Positions 34,229-44,989 of a DNA stretch of 64,000 nt are shown here, piece by piece. Source of the stretch: Siphonodentalium dalli (taxonomy: Eukaryota; Mollusca; Scaphopoda; Gadilida; Siphonodentaliidae). The translations under genes and the position numbers were made by a program. Position 1 is the stretch's first letter; each line of letters begins with the position of its first letter. The notes beneath the pieces are model-generated. The model did not search any database. It was given only the letters and a program-made list of their open reading frames with translations, and had not been told where the DNA came from. Location of the stretch: the NCBI GenBank assembly GCA_032622095.1, contig CP136068.1, forward strand, positions 863,607-927,606, written 5' to 3'.

Positions 34229-34608
34229 GCGTCGCGGTGTGGACATGTCGCGGTGTGGACAATTTTGATATTTTCTTCATTTTTTTTCATTTTCTGTTTA
34301 TGTCAGGCGTCCGTTCGTTTTTATTCACGATTCTTCACCCCATGTGTACTATTTGAGCAATTTTGGTAGTCTCCCGACATGTTTTCTAGTTCCTTTGATC
34401 GCGTCGCGGTGTGGACATTAATTAAGGTTCGCTGGAGGGTACACCTATTTTCGTCTCATTTTTCATGTGTTTCGATTCTTTATATTGTCCAAAATCTTCA
34501 AAACAAATTGTCAAAAGGCAAAACTTTCTTATCCGTATGGTAGGTTGTTGCCCTTAGTTAAAATGGAACCGGGATGGCCTATATTGTAAATAATGTCGCG
34601 GTGTGGAC
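34229..34608 (+). repeat. Four GTCGCGGTGTGGAC motifs
   Basis: A 14-bp word occurs twice back to back near 34230-34260, once near 34405 and once near 34593, always followed by A(A/T). It is CG-rich in AT-rich sequence. Repeated subterminal words are often transposase binding sites, which would suit the enclosing element, but this is inference. Confidence 0.85.
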
Positions 34609-35024
34609 ATTTCTCGAGACAGGCGATTTTCGATGTTTCAGAGTCAATATTTACATCAAACCACGAAAAACGTGCATCATAAATGATATTAATAGATAAA
34701 GAGTCCAAGAAATAACATAACAGTGCACGTTGTTTGTCAATTAGAGGTGAGATAACTTAATAGGAAAAAAATGAAATTTCGCAGTTAGGCGATGAGACAG
34801 TGCGATTTTCGTGTTTTCTCGCTGTTTTGATCATGTAACTAAAGGCATGTGTTGATATATTACAATACTGTTATATCATAACGGCGTGCCACATGCTCAT
34901 CAGTGAAATGGAACGCCACAATATGTCTTGTTTGTGGCACAATCATATTTTTATGGAACAATTGTACACGAGACATCAATTTGCTCGTTTAAGGGAGAAC
35001 CACCCAGTAACGACATGAAGCTGT

Positions 35025-36110
35025 GAATTGTTATAAAATGACATGAATTAATGACGATTATTATGTTGTGATGGATCCCAGAATTCTCTAAATTTTTTAC
35101 AAAGAGATCTTTACCTCAAAACGAACCATAGATGTACATAACCATTGACATAAACCAAAATTATATCACAAAATGTAAACATGCCTACCCTTTTTATGTC
35201 CAGTTGCGTTCCCATTCCAGAATATATGTAAATATTATTCAGCCGGCTAGATTCCATTTTTCACTGTTTTGGTTAAAGAAAAAACTATTTTACCCCAAAA
35301 ATAAGCAGTCTTATAACACACACGAACAGGCAACATTGGCATGTTATCAGCTGAATCACCACAGTCATTTTGATATAGCTGTAAGCAGATCAATGAATAG
35401 CGATAGTCAAAATGATGCAAACAGCGTTGAAATTTGACTAAATCCAGATTTCATCGTGTTTATTTACAAAAAATCCCATTTTACCCCAAAAATAGAAAAT
35501 CGTACATTTCGCAAAAAGGCAACACCGACATGTTATCTGCTGTAGCAACTTGAATATGACACATAATTCATCGTGTTACTCCTCTTTCACATGATTCAAT
35601 TCGAATAAGTGCCGATTCTACTCCCCACTAACAAATGTGTATAGTACCTATATAGAGATAAAGGGGATGTTATTCAGTGTACAGGATTCCAGTTTTCACT
35701 GATTTCATTAATTCAAAACAAATTACCCATAGAATCTGCCTTATTCCAACAACGCTTTATTATATTTATAACTGACATATAGCACATAAATTATTAACAA
35801 TAAAACTGGGAATTTTTATAAAATGGCATGAATTACCGATGCATATCATGTTGTGATGGATTCCAGAATTCTCTCATTTTTCACAAAAAAAGCGATTTTT
35901 ACCCCAAAAATGAACCTGGAACATTGAGATACTCCAAAATACGCTTTCAAAATATGAACAATCCCCCATTTATCAAGTTGTTTAGTTATATTCCTGTCCA
36001 AAACTAGATGAAGATGTTACTTAGGTAGTTGGATTCCATTTTTCACTGGTTTGATTCACGAAAAAGCCTATTTTACCCCAATAATAAAATGATAACGTAC
36101 ACTATTACAC
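35025..36110 (+). repeat. Decayed array with TTTTACCCCAAAAATA motif
   Basis: The words 'ttttaccccaaaaata' (near 35288, 35475, 35900, 36070 and, degraded, 35108), 'gattccatttttcact' and 'ttgtgatggat.ccagaattctct' (35072 and 35853) recur at about 170-200 bp or multiples. Its right part overlaps repeat F. No coding sequence. Confidence 0.65.
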
Positions 36111-36398
36111 GAACAGTTAACAGCATGTTAACCGCCGTATCAGTACGGATATTTTGATATATAACTTAGTTTGTTACTCTTCCACATATTTGACTGGAAG
36201 AACACTTTATTGACTTTCTGATGTGAAATATTACATCTTGGCAGCCATTTTGAAAACGGTTGCCATGGAGACGGGAGAACAATTTGACGAAGTCTACCCA
36301 AAAATTTTTGGAAGCCCTTGACCCCAGGTACGTAACTTATATGGAGTCTGATCTAGAGCAAGAAAATCCTACGGGGCTATAGGCTAGGGCCAGTATTA
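35815..36398 (+). repeat. Repeat F, copy 2 (uninterrupted)
   Basis: Inverse of 9327-9634 plus 11971-12245. Position 36094-36096 is the empty site of the 2.3-kb element at 9635. The region includes 'ggttgccatggagacgggag' and 'ctacggggctataggctagggcc'. No coding potential. Confidence 0.85.
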
Positions 36399-36585
36399 GT
36401 TGTGGAAACTAAATAATTTATTTTGCTGATTTTCAAAAGATAAAATTCCTTTGTTAGTTCTGTTTTGCTGTGTCCTAGTTTTTTGTTTTCGTTTTATTGG
36501 CTTCATTTTGTTGCTGATGTGGGGTCTGTTATAGCGGTATGGCTGTCGACTTAAAATGTATGGATTTTAGGGCTCTCTTTTCGGA

Positions 36586-37560
36586 TAACTAAATTGAACA
36601 ATTTAAAGGTACCCAATCCGAACAGAGGGTCCCATCTCAACAGATTCCAACAACAACAATCCGACCAGAGTGTCCTATATTACTATTTCTTTGGCTTTGG
36701 GGGTAAAAAATATTTGATTCGAGTCGAGGAACCCATCAAACAAGGCTCAGAGTTATTAGATATTGATTTTTGAATTTTGTTATTTACTCGAGATGAGTAC
36801 TGATAATTGCCTTCAACTGCCGTAATCTGCTCCGGATGTGTACACCAAAATCTATTCAAACAGACGAGGATGGATAACTCTAAAATTAAGTGGTAATAAT
36901 AACGCAATTTTGACTGAGTTCTGGGCCAGAAAGTATTCCCGATATTGAAAAATAATAGATTTCTAAAATCGATATCTAACAAATCTGAGCTTTGATGGGT
37001 GACTTCCTCGACTCGAATAAAATATTTTTGACCCCCGAAGCCATTGAAATAGTATAATTGAGAGGAGTTTTATCGGATTGAGTGGGCGCCGATTATTTTA
37101 TTTTCGTTCAGATTGATATTTCCCAAACACAAATATGTATCCCATGATAGAATTGTTATCACGGTTAATATTCGCATTATAGCTAGAAGTTACTGACGTC
37201 TATAATTCTAAATACCTGAGTTGCGAGAATTTGTATGAGGAAAGGCGTAAATTTAGCGACATAACGTAAACTTTATCGATTTTCGGGCTTGCTTTTCGAA
37301 TAAATAAATAAACAAGCGCGCCGATTGTTTCATTTTCGTTTAGATTGATATTTCCAACATTTATCAACGTATATCACATGATCTGATTATTACTACGGTT
37401 AGTATTGGAATTATTGCTAAAGGTTACTGAGGTCCAGAATCCTGGGAAGTGAGTAATTTTAGCGACATATAACTTTAAAATGATCGATATTCGGGCTCGC
37501 TTTTCGAATAATTAAATTGAACACCTGCCGCCGATTGTTTTATTTTCATTTGCCGTATAA
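36586..37560 (+). repeat. 205-235-bp tandem repeat hosting a MITE
   Basis: Units share 'cgccgattgttt.attttcgtt.agattgatattcc', 'ttactga.gtc.ataat', 'ttagcgacata' and 'atcgat.ttcgggct.gcttttcgaataa'. Unit starts are near 37085, 37319 and 37530. The left unit is split by a family-A MITE at 36607-37083. Confidence 0.75.
36607..37083. mobile_element. Family-A TTAA MITE, copy 4, right end clipped
   Basis: Left TTAA at 36603-36606 and terminus AGGTACCCAATCCG are intact. The right end stops at 'tatcggattgagt' and lacks ACCTTTAA, joining directly to satellite sequence. Probably imprecise excision or deletion of the last bases. Confidence 0.88.
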
Positions 37561-37679
37561 TTAATTTCATTGGCTGAAAGCAATCGCAACTAAACGGATC
37601 CCGTGTATTTATTTATCACATGCGCCTATATATATACACATATAGGCAATACTTGAACGCGTATCTATAATATATTTAC

Positions 37680-39000
37680 TATATATGGTGCCAAAATAGC
37701 ACTTTTTATTACTATATGGGCTGCGTAGCCAGAACCATGACGGCAACCAGGGAATCCTTGCAGTTTCATGCGGTGCCACCCAGCCGGCATCTATAGCCCC
37801 TTCCAAATTTTCGAAAATTTGGCTAAAGTCGTGCATGCGGAGCTCAAAATTGCACTTTTTGTTACTAAATTGGCTGCGTAGTATACATATGAGCCCGAAC
37901 CATGCATGGTGGCAACCAGGGAATCATTGCACAATCATGGCTGTCAGAAGGGAATCCACGGATTTTCGTGCGGTGCCACCCAGCGGGCATATATAGGACA
38001 GGGACGCGGCCATATAGCCCCTTCCAATTTTTCGAAAATTGGGCTTAAGTCGTGCATGGAGCTCAAAATTGCACTTTTTGTTACAAATTCGGCTGCGTAC
38101 TATGAGCCAGAACCATGATGGCAACCAGGGAATCATTACACAATCATGGCGGCCACCCGGGAATCCTTGTACTTTCGTGCGGTGCCACCAGCAGGCATCG
38201 ATAGGACAGGGACGTGGCCATAAAGCCCCTTCCCTTTTTGATACTAAATGGGCTGCGTAGCCAGCACCATGACGGCAACAGGGAATCCTTGCATTTTCGT
38301 GCGGTGCCACCCGGCGGGCATCTATAGGATAGGGACGCGGCCATATAGCCCCTTCCATATTTTCGAAAATTGGGCTAAAGTCGTGCATGGAGCTCAAAAT
38401 TGCACTTTTTGTTACTAAATCGGCTGCGTAGCCAGTATCATGGCGGCCACCCGGGAATCCTTGCGCTGTAATGCGGAGCCACCCAGTGGGCATCTATAGG
38501 ACAGGGACGCTAAAATTGGGCTAAAGTCGTGCATGGGGGTGTCAAAATAGCACTGTTTGTTACTAAATCGGATGCGTAGCCAGAACCATGACGGCAACCA
38601 GGGAATCCTTGCAGTATCATGCGGTGCCACATAGCGGGCATCGATAGGACAGGGGCGTGGCCTTATAGCCCCTTCCACATTTTCGAAAATTGGGCTAAAG
38701 TCGTGCATGGGGTGTCAAAATAGCACTTTTTGTTACTAAATCGGCTGCGTAGCCAGAAACATGGCGGCCACCCGTGAATCGTTGGATTTTCGAGCGGTGC
38801 CACCCAGCGGACATCGATAGGACAGGGACGCTGCCATAATTATACCCCCCTTGCAAATTTTCGAAAATTGGGCTAAAGTCGTGCATGGGGTGTCAAAATA
38901 GCACTTTTTGTTAGTAAATCGGCTGCGTAGCCATAAACATGGCGGCCACCCGGGAATCCTTGCATTTTCGTGCGGTGCCACTCAGCGTGCATCTATGCCA
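37680..39000 (+). repeat. Satellite of 150-220-bp units, forward block
   Basis: Units carry 'ttcgaaaattgggctaaagtcgtgcatg', 'caaaatagcactttttgttactaaatcggctgcgtagcc', 'atgacggcaaccagggaatccttgc', 'gcggtgccacc' and 'catctataggacagggacg'. The phase word 'ggctaaagtcgtgcatg' occurs near 37821, 38041, 38371, 38519, 38691 and 38870. Open frames on both strands (up to 189 codons at 37924-38493) are repeat translations. Confidence 0.9.
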
Positions 39001-39440
39001 TATAGTTCTATTCTGTAGTTCTGGTGACGCAGCCGATTTAGTGACAAAGAGTCCTATTTTGACACCCAATGCACGACTTTAGCCCAATTTTCGAAAATTT
39101 GGAAGGGGCTATATGGACGCGTCCCTGTCATATAGATGCACACCGGTGGCACCGCATGGAAATGCAAGGGTTCCCTGGTTGCCGTCATGGTTCTGCCTAC
39201 GCAGCCCATTTAGTAACAAAAAGTGCTATTTTGACACCCCATGCACGACTTTAGCCCAATTTTCGAAAATGTGGAATGGGCTATATGGCCGCGTCCTTGT
39301 CCTATAGATGCCCGCCTGGTGGCACCGAATGACAATGCAAGGATTCCCTGGTTTCCATCGTGGTTCTGGCTACGCAGCCGATTTAGTAACAAAAAGTGCT
39401 ATTTTGACCCCACCCACATGCACGACTTTAGCCCAATTTT
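39001..39440 (-). repeat. Same satellite, inverted block
   Basis: From about 39000 the units run in reverse ('catgcacgactttagcccaattttcgaaaat' near 39070, 39240 and 39419). The switch point is not at a unit boundary: a fragment 'gccatatagttctattctgtagttctgg' lies between the blocks. Confidence 0.88.
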
Positions 39441-40000
39441 CCTAAATTCTTGCAAACATGGGAAATAATTATGTCCCTGACTCTGCCCTTATTTGATTTT
39501 GCACATCGTTTTTTTAGCCAATCACAACGATTATTTACGCAAACAAATTACCAGAGTACTCCATGCAAAGAAATCGAGTACGCCCAATACGAATTACACC
39601 ACGAAATGTTTTCTCACCTGAGACCGAAAAAGCGCAGTATTTCGTTGACTATTCAGTCGAATTGTGACCATAAACTTTCAGTCGTATTACAAAAGAAATA
39701 AATACACGGTGTATCGGTGTGTATGGTCAAGTTGTACCACAAAAAACGTCGTCCTACAATCGTCCTACAACCGATAGACCGTGTATTTATTTCTTAAGTA
39801 CCAAACATGAATTTATAGCATAGACATGGTGGGTGCAGCGTTTTAAATCTCCTATATCTGCCCCTAATTGAACCAAATGTAAATCCCAATCTATGAGATT
39901 CATTTATCTAGTAATCTCAAATGGTATATTATAGAAGTTAAAGTGAGTTCATTTTCATTCAACTAAGTTACACAATTAAGGGAATGGTTATCAACATGGC
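39441..40000. other. Unique sequence plus hairpin and a short composite-repeat piece
   Basis: 39450-39700 is a plus-strand ORF of 83 codons without domain. 39692-39797 is a hairpin whose arms read 'agaaataaatacacggt' and its inverse. 39840-39905 ('atctgcccctaattgaacc') is a fragment of the repeat at 6.4 kb. Confidence 0.45.
39692..39797. repeat. 106-bp hairpin
   Basis: Arms of about 24 bp ('aaataaatacacggtgtatcgg' type and inverse) flank a 57-bp loop. One mismatch cluster inside the arms. Could be a tiny MITE; no target duplication resolved. Confidence 0.65.
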
Positions 40001-41170
40001 CATGGGCGTAGGCAGCTAGGGTTCGATGGGTTCGGACGAACCCGCCCTTGAAAACAAAACAGATGTGCCCTCGTCGCCTGACTTCCAGGGTTCGACAGGT
40101 CGTTGGCTCGGGCAACTTCGGGGGTTCGTTAAGTTAATGCATGAACCCCCGAAGTTGTCCGAGCCAACGAACCGTTGAACCATGGAAGTCAGGCGGCGAC
40201 GGTACTTAGCAGTCGACAAAAGCATGATCGGCTATACTAGATTATTTCACATTAAATTGAGATCCGTATAATGTTTCAGTGAAATCCACATATATACGCT
40301 GGGGCAAAAATTTGATTTAATGTGAATCAAATCAATATATATAGTCCCATGGCATGTATGAATGTGTGCATATCAAACTTGTTTTCAGTCATTGGCAATT
40401 ATGAACGAATGGACACAGTGTAATCAAACACTACATGCACGTGTATATACATGCATGTATATGGTACATTTTTGGGTGTCAACTTGTGTTCCCGTGTGGT
40501 AACGTAGTATATCGAGGACGATGCTTGCATAGCGAGGGTTCGAACACAGTTTCTGGACATGGAGTCCCCCCCCCCCCCCAAAAAAATAACAGCTAGGGTT
40601 TTAGTTGAAGTCCCATATCAACCAAAAACGAGCACACTATTAGTTGATGGGTGGGATGTCAATTAAAATCTTGTTGTGTGGGACTGTATATGCTCAGTAA
40701 CTTTTCGATAGACCCGATATAGACCCATGCATGCAGGGTGGGGAAAGTACGTCAGTCCGAGGGTTCGATCACAGCCCGGGGTACAGCGTGCTATATAGTC
40801 CGAGCCACTCCCAGGGTTCAATAGTCAAAGGGTTCAGTGGTCCGAGGGTTCAATAGCCCGATGGTTCAATGGTACGATAATCCGAGGGTGAGACAGTCCG
40901 AGGGTTCAATATCCCGACTCTCGAGTGTCCATTAGCGGGACGTGACTTTGTTAAAAAATCCAGTTGGCATGCAATAGGTCAGGGTTACAGATTACATGTA
41001 TGTAGAATAAGTCAAATACTGTTTGTTCATGTATATAGTATAGGAAAGTAAACACGCAGGACAATCCAATCTTTACATATAAAATCTACATGCATAATTT
41101 TGCATATATATAGATCTAACGATAATGGGCTATATGCAATGAGTGACTGACTGTCGTTCAATTCCATATG
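40001..41170 (-). repeat. Repeat E, copy 1
   Basis: About 1170 bp, the inverse of 55246-56396, 15 kb away. From the left it holds a hairpin (40073-40199), a region with poly-C (40567-40580) and a minisatellite of 'gtccgagggttcaatag'-like units (40790-40910). In the other orientation the repeat ends CTACGCCCATG, a terminus seen in many cut-and-paste elements, but the opposite end is not its inverse, so classification is open. Confidence 0.85.
40073..40199. repeat. Strong hairpin in repeat E, copy 1
   Basis: Arms 40073-40127 and 40143-40199, about 55 bp each with a few mismatches, GC-rich, 15-nt loop around 'gttaagttaatgcat'. The arms contain GGTTCGA and CGAACC words. The same hairpin is present in copy 2 (56208-56334) despite divergence elsewhere. 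Confidence 0.88.
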
Positions 41171-42039
41171 TTATATAGCCCAATTCAGCCAATAACATAA
41201 CAATTTTGAGTGTAGGCCTATACAGAACTTCATAAGATCGCAAAGGATATAATACGCAGTTAGATCTGGGGATGGTTGGGTTTTATTCTCGTTCTTTATT
41301 ATCCGAGTCTATACTACACGCGGTCACGGTCGCATGCATACATGGAGAAAACATTAGTACACAAAACTTGATCATGTATGAAGACAAACACTGCCATGTC
41401 ATATATTCTCACATAATCGGTAGATCAAATCCAAAACATAATTACCTCTCTAATGTAAGTGTAGATATTACACAAATAATTGTCAAATATATGCTCCAGA
41501 TTCACGCTCGATGGGTTCAATATTTTTGGACCCCCACCTGTGGGAAAGGGACACCCCCTCCTACACCCTTCACACGCGGTGCGGTCGGAGCTTTTCACCT
41601 CGGTCCTGTGCCCCACAAGCTAATATTCGAACCTGCCTTTTTAAAATGCTGGCTACGGTCATGAACATGGCACCTCTGATAATTGTTTCTTAATCATAAG
41701 CATAATAACACATCGTTATCACATATGGAAAGAAGTTAATAGCCTATATAAAGATCATATAACACTTTACACTGCATAGAACACAGCACATGGGAATTAT
41801 TCTAATTTAAATTGAAATGAATGACACAAATAAACATTATATGTGATTTGTTTAACAACAGCTGTCAGCTAAGATAAGGTCCCATTTCATACACAGGATA
41901 CATTACAGACAGACAAGCTTGAAAGAGATGACTTCTCAAATAATAGTGTGGGCATTAGGAATTTGATAACATTTGTAACAGGAGTTCATATACATGTACT
42001 TACTTTGACCCCTCAATTGGCAAGGGTAACAATCTGTTT
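41171..42039. other. Unique sequence, no confident gene
   Basis: A plus-strand ORF of 130 codons (41272-41664) is open but contains no recognisable domain and is overlapped by a frame on the other strand. AT-rich; no repeats noted. Confidence 0.4.
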
Positions 42040-42440
42040 GTTTGTGATTTTTCTCCCAGATCCCAGGACCGATTTCCACTGAAATTGGTGGGATGTGTTT
42101 ATGTACTCTGATGGATGTTATAATGTGGTTAGTTTTTCAAAATTTAATTTTTAATTTTTATAAAAAAAAAATAAAAAAAATAATGTGTTTTTTTGTGGGT
42201 TAAATTGAGCAAGGAGTTGCATCTAAAATATATATATATATATTGGTGTTAGGTCATTGCTCCGCCCACATTCAACCCAGTGACCTCGGTTGAACACATC
42301 TGAACCACAGTCACCCAAGCAAGGACCCTTTATACCAAATATGAACCCATTTGGCCCGATGGAATTTGAGAAGTCGTTTTAAGAATTACTATGGTGGGAA
42401 AGAGTTATGGTCCTAGCTTCGTAACTATTTGACCTGTTGA
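42040..42440 (+). repeat. Composite interspersed repeat fragment
   Basis: Words 'ccaggaccgatttccactgaaattgg', 'gtcattgctccgcccacattcaacccagtgacctc', 'gtcacccaagcaaggaccc' and 'actatggtgggaaagagttatggtcctagcttc' match the units at 8.7-9.1 kb. Non-coding. Confidence 0.65.
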
Positions 42441-42920
42441 CCTCATTTGAAACTCAGACTAATATAAAGCAGTACCTTTTTATATACCAAAACGTAAAAC
42501 TCCATTTTGACCATCGATCGTACTCCTGTGTAATCACTCGGAGAGGCCTCGTTGACTGTGCGTCACCATTCAACCTCGTTGGCAAATCATCGCTACACCA
42601 CCCTTCACGTTTTCCTCCGTCGGATACTTATTCTTGGGAATTTTGGGCTAACATTTCTGGGGCGGCCTGGGGTAATATTTGGCTTCAAGTACATGCAATC
42701 GTAAATAGCGAGTAGTGTATTTTTCCGTGCAAAATAATGGATGTTTTGTCAAAAGTGCCGGTATTTTCGTCATAGGTGACCATTTTCTGACACACCTACA
42801 CCATTATATATCGTTTTCTCTGTCGTTCAACCTGGACAATAACCATATTACTGGGCTGCTCGGAACGCCCTCCGATTGATTCCCCCGTGTGATAATACAA
42901 GCCCTCGTGTGATACTGAGC
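42441..42920. other. Unique sequence left of the CARD exon
   Basis: Would be intron or downstream sequence of the minus-strand CARD gene. No further exon recognised; a plus ORF of 92 codons (42437-42715) has no domain. Confidence 0.4.
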
Positions 42921-42928
42921 TTACTCAC

Positions 42929-43235
42929 CCTCGTATTCTTCAATTTCTTCATCGGTCACACTCGTAAACTCTATTTGTTTGGCTATGAAGTCGTTCTCTG
43001 ATTTTGTGAGAGCGGTGAGAAATTGGCTATATGCCTCAGGACCACGTAACTGTAAAATCAACACAATCTCCATCATCCTGTCTGCGCGTATTACCTGCCC
43101 ACGTATCCGTTCTAACTGTTCATTATTTAGAATCATCAAGCTGTAGAGTTTGACTATTAGAACATTGGGGTCACAGTTTTCTATAAGATATTCCGTGTTC
43201 TTTTGAATCTTTATTTTGTGTCGGGTCTCCATCCT
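42929..43235 (-). CDS. CARD-domain exon (partial host gene)
   Basis: A 307-bp minus-strand exon with acceptor 'tgtacttgcag|AGGATGG' and donor 'GG|GTGAGTAAG'. It encodes about 100 residues beginning at an internal Met (METRHKIKIQKN). The pattern EYLIENCDPNVLIVKLYSLM, then ILNNEQLERIRG, then RMMEIVLILQLRGPEAYSQF and LTALTKSEN is the six-helix caspase-recruitment (CARD) fold, including the conserved 'RG..A...F...L' end. CARDs mediate homotypic binding in apoptosis and innate immune signalling. Phase 0 in, phase 1 out, so more exons follow at lower coordinates beyond what I can identify. The acidic tail (TDEEIEEYEG) is a linker. The full protein (caspase, adaptor or receptor) cannot be named. Confidence 0.8.
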
Positions 43236-43353
43236 CTGCAAGTACATGAACAATGTATAAGTTTTACACTGCATGCATTAAAATGCAGGAATACACTCCA
43301 AGGGTATCATTGAGACACTACAGTTTTACGTTATAACATACATGTCCATAGTA

Positions 43354-43776
43354 GGACTCCTCTCAATTACTATTTCAATGGCTTCGGGGGTCAAAAATAT
43401 TTTATTCGAGTCGAGAAAGTCACCCATCAAAGCTCAGATTTGTTAGATATCGATTTTAGAAATCTATTATTTTTCATTATCGGGAATACTTTCTGGCCCA
43501 GAACTCAGTCAAAATTGCGTTATTATTACCACTTGATTTTAGAGTTATCCATCCTTGTCTGTTTGAATATTGTTTTGGTGTACACATCTCGCGCAGGTTA
43601 CGAAACTGACGGCAATTATTAGTACTCATCTCGAGAAACTAACAAATTTCAAAAATCAATATCTAATAACTCTGAGCTTTGTTTGATGGATTCCTCGACT
43701 CGAATCAAATATTGTTTACCCCCAAAGCCAAAGAAATAGTAATATAGGACCCTCTGATCGGATTGTTGTTGTTGGA
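43354..43776. mobile_element. Family-A MITE, copy 5, both ends clipped
   Basis: Starts inside the element at 'ggactcctctcaattac' and ends at 'gttgttgttggaa', lacking both AGGTACTC termini and TTAA. It sits directly upstream of the retroelement promoter-like sequence at 43.78 kb. Confidence 0.85.
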
Positions 43777-43784
43777 AGGAGGTA

Positions 43785-43803
43785 CACGTGACAAGATGGC
43801 GGC
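43785..43803 (+). promoter_or_regulatory. E-box and YY1-like start motif
   Basis: CACGTG at 43785-43790 followed by AAGATGGCGGC at 43793-43803. AAGATGGCGGC is the YY1-type downstream core motif seen at many animal TATA-less promoters and in the 5' end of mammalian L1. It lies 171 bp before the ATG of the ORF1-like gene, on the same strand. The motif is seen directly; promoter function is inferred. Confidence 0.5.
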
Positions 43804-43973
43804 GGCCGGTTGTTTTGATTTTTTCTCTCTGAATTTTTAGAATGTTTATTCATAACCACGCCGAAATGTGTGTCTGGCTGGGCATATATTCATTACCGGA
43901 CGTTTAATCGATTGATATGTAAGACTGTTGTGTGATTCCGTTGCTGATAATTATATATACACGTGGAATAAGA

Positions 43974-44906
43974 ATGGGGAAGGCTTCGGACCCGAAAAAA
44001 GTACAGTTCGCACCAAAATTGACTGTAACATTCGATAAGGAGAGAGAACACATTAGGAGAATTTATCACGAGGATGTTTTGGACGCGATAAACCACCTAG
44101 TTAATCAGGGGGTTGTGAGAGGCGTTCAAATTACTAGGACTCGTGTTCTTATAACTGTAAGTACCGAGAACGCCAAAACAGAACTCATTGAACATGGTCT
44201 GAAATTAGACAGAAGAGTCGTCAGACTTCAAGATATGGCAGAACAGTACACACTCGTTACCATTAAAGGTACGGTTGGCCTTGGCGGTGGGTATCCTGTG
44301 AAAATATTTCCACCCGTCAAAAACCGCCACAAACAGAAAGAACAACAAAATGTAGACAGACTTTGTCCGTATACAAATAAGAAATATCGCATAAACAGTA
44401 TGTTATTGTCATATATCTGACCATTGTTATGTAAACAAAAGCATAAAAAGTTACTTTTTTGGTGTTTGTTTATATTATGATGGTAAACATAAAGAGCGTT
44501 CTTTGTTGGTGAATTCCTGATATGGAACGAATAAAGAGCGTTTATGCCATTTGTGTGTGATTAGCAAGCAGCATTGTGCTGTCTTCTGTAACACAATCAG
44601 GCTCTTGCTTAGGTAAAATATAGTAAATCTTTATGATAACATGCTGTTTACGCGATGGTCATGGTACATATGAACGAAACTGTATGCGTTTTAATGTTTT
44701 TCTGTTTACGGTGATTGGAACAAATATGAATATTTTCGACAACTAAGGCCTCACGTGCCTTTAAAGAAGCGCCAATTGAATTCGACGATGATTATATTAT
44801 CGAAGCCCTCTCTAGTTATGGAACTGTTGTTCATGATAGCTTCAAGCGGGGAACGGTACGTGGTAGGCCAGACTTGGAGACAGGAGTAGTACGTGTGTCT
44901 CGTTAG
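43974..44906 (+). pseudogene. Retroelement ORF1/gag-like gene, interrupted
   Basis: Starts MGKASDPKKVQFAPKLTVTF at 43974. Then come IRRIYHEDVLDAINHLVNQG, VQITRTRVLITVSTENAKTE, LIEHGLKLDRRVVRLQDM and YTLVTIK, then a 494-bp insertion, then APIEFDDDYIIEALSSYGTV and RGRPDLETGVVRV, ending at TAG 44904-44906. The alternation 'VTI...P.E..DD.I...L..YG.V....RGT.RGRPD..TG.R.V' is the RRM-like region that recurs in ORF1/gag-like proteins of animal retroelements before a CCHC zinc knuckle. The knuckle is absent, so the gene is truncated. The frame is in phase across the insertion. Confidence 0.65.
44267..44760. mobile_element. TTAA element (family C) inside the ORF1-like gene
   Basis: A 494-bp insertion flanked by TTAA at 44263-44266 and 44761-44764. 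Termini AGGTACGGTTGGCC and AGGCACGTGAGGCC (inverse of the right end) are imperfect inverted repeats. Removing it with one TTAA keeps the coding frame. AGG(T/C)AC start resembles family A, but the interior is unrelated. It contains two AAAGAGCGTT words (44491, 44533). Confidence 0.85.
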
Positions 44907-44989
44907 ACCCACATCTAAAAATAGATTTTTTGGGGTTAAAATTGTTTGTACTAAAATATTCCCAATTTTTTTTTTTTAAACCAAAAACT

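Larger units (their letters stand above)
33113..35005. mobile_element. 1.9-kb element, 28-bp TIR, AGTA target duplication
   Basis: Left terminus GGGTGATTCTCCCTTAAA (33113-33140) is matched by the inverse at 34978-35005 with about three mismatches in 28 bp. AGTA flanks both sides (33109-33112, 35006-35009). Four copies of GTCGCGGTGTGGAC lie in its right half. Two plus-strand ORFs of unknown family lie inside. Four-base duplications are known for Sola1, Ginger and some Academ elements; which applies here is open. Confidence 0.75.

Noticed and set aside
37924-38493. 189-codon minus-strand ORF
   Set aside because: Satellite translation; equivalent peptides recur in the plus strand of the inverted block.
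40800-40910. tRNA or tRNA-derived SINE from GGTTCAA/GGTTCGA words
   Set aside because: No cloverleaf, A-box or acceptor stem could be drawn around any of them.
41272-41664. 130-codon plus-strand ORF
   Set aside because: No domain, overlapped by another frame, ends in Pro/Gly-rich chance sequence.
44267-44760. Spliceosomal intron in the ORF1-like gene
   Set aside because: GT...AG edges exist, but TTAA on both sides and inverted AGG(T/C)AC termini fit a transposon insertion better.
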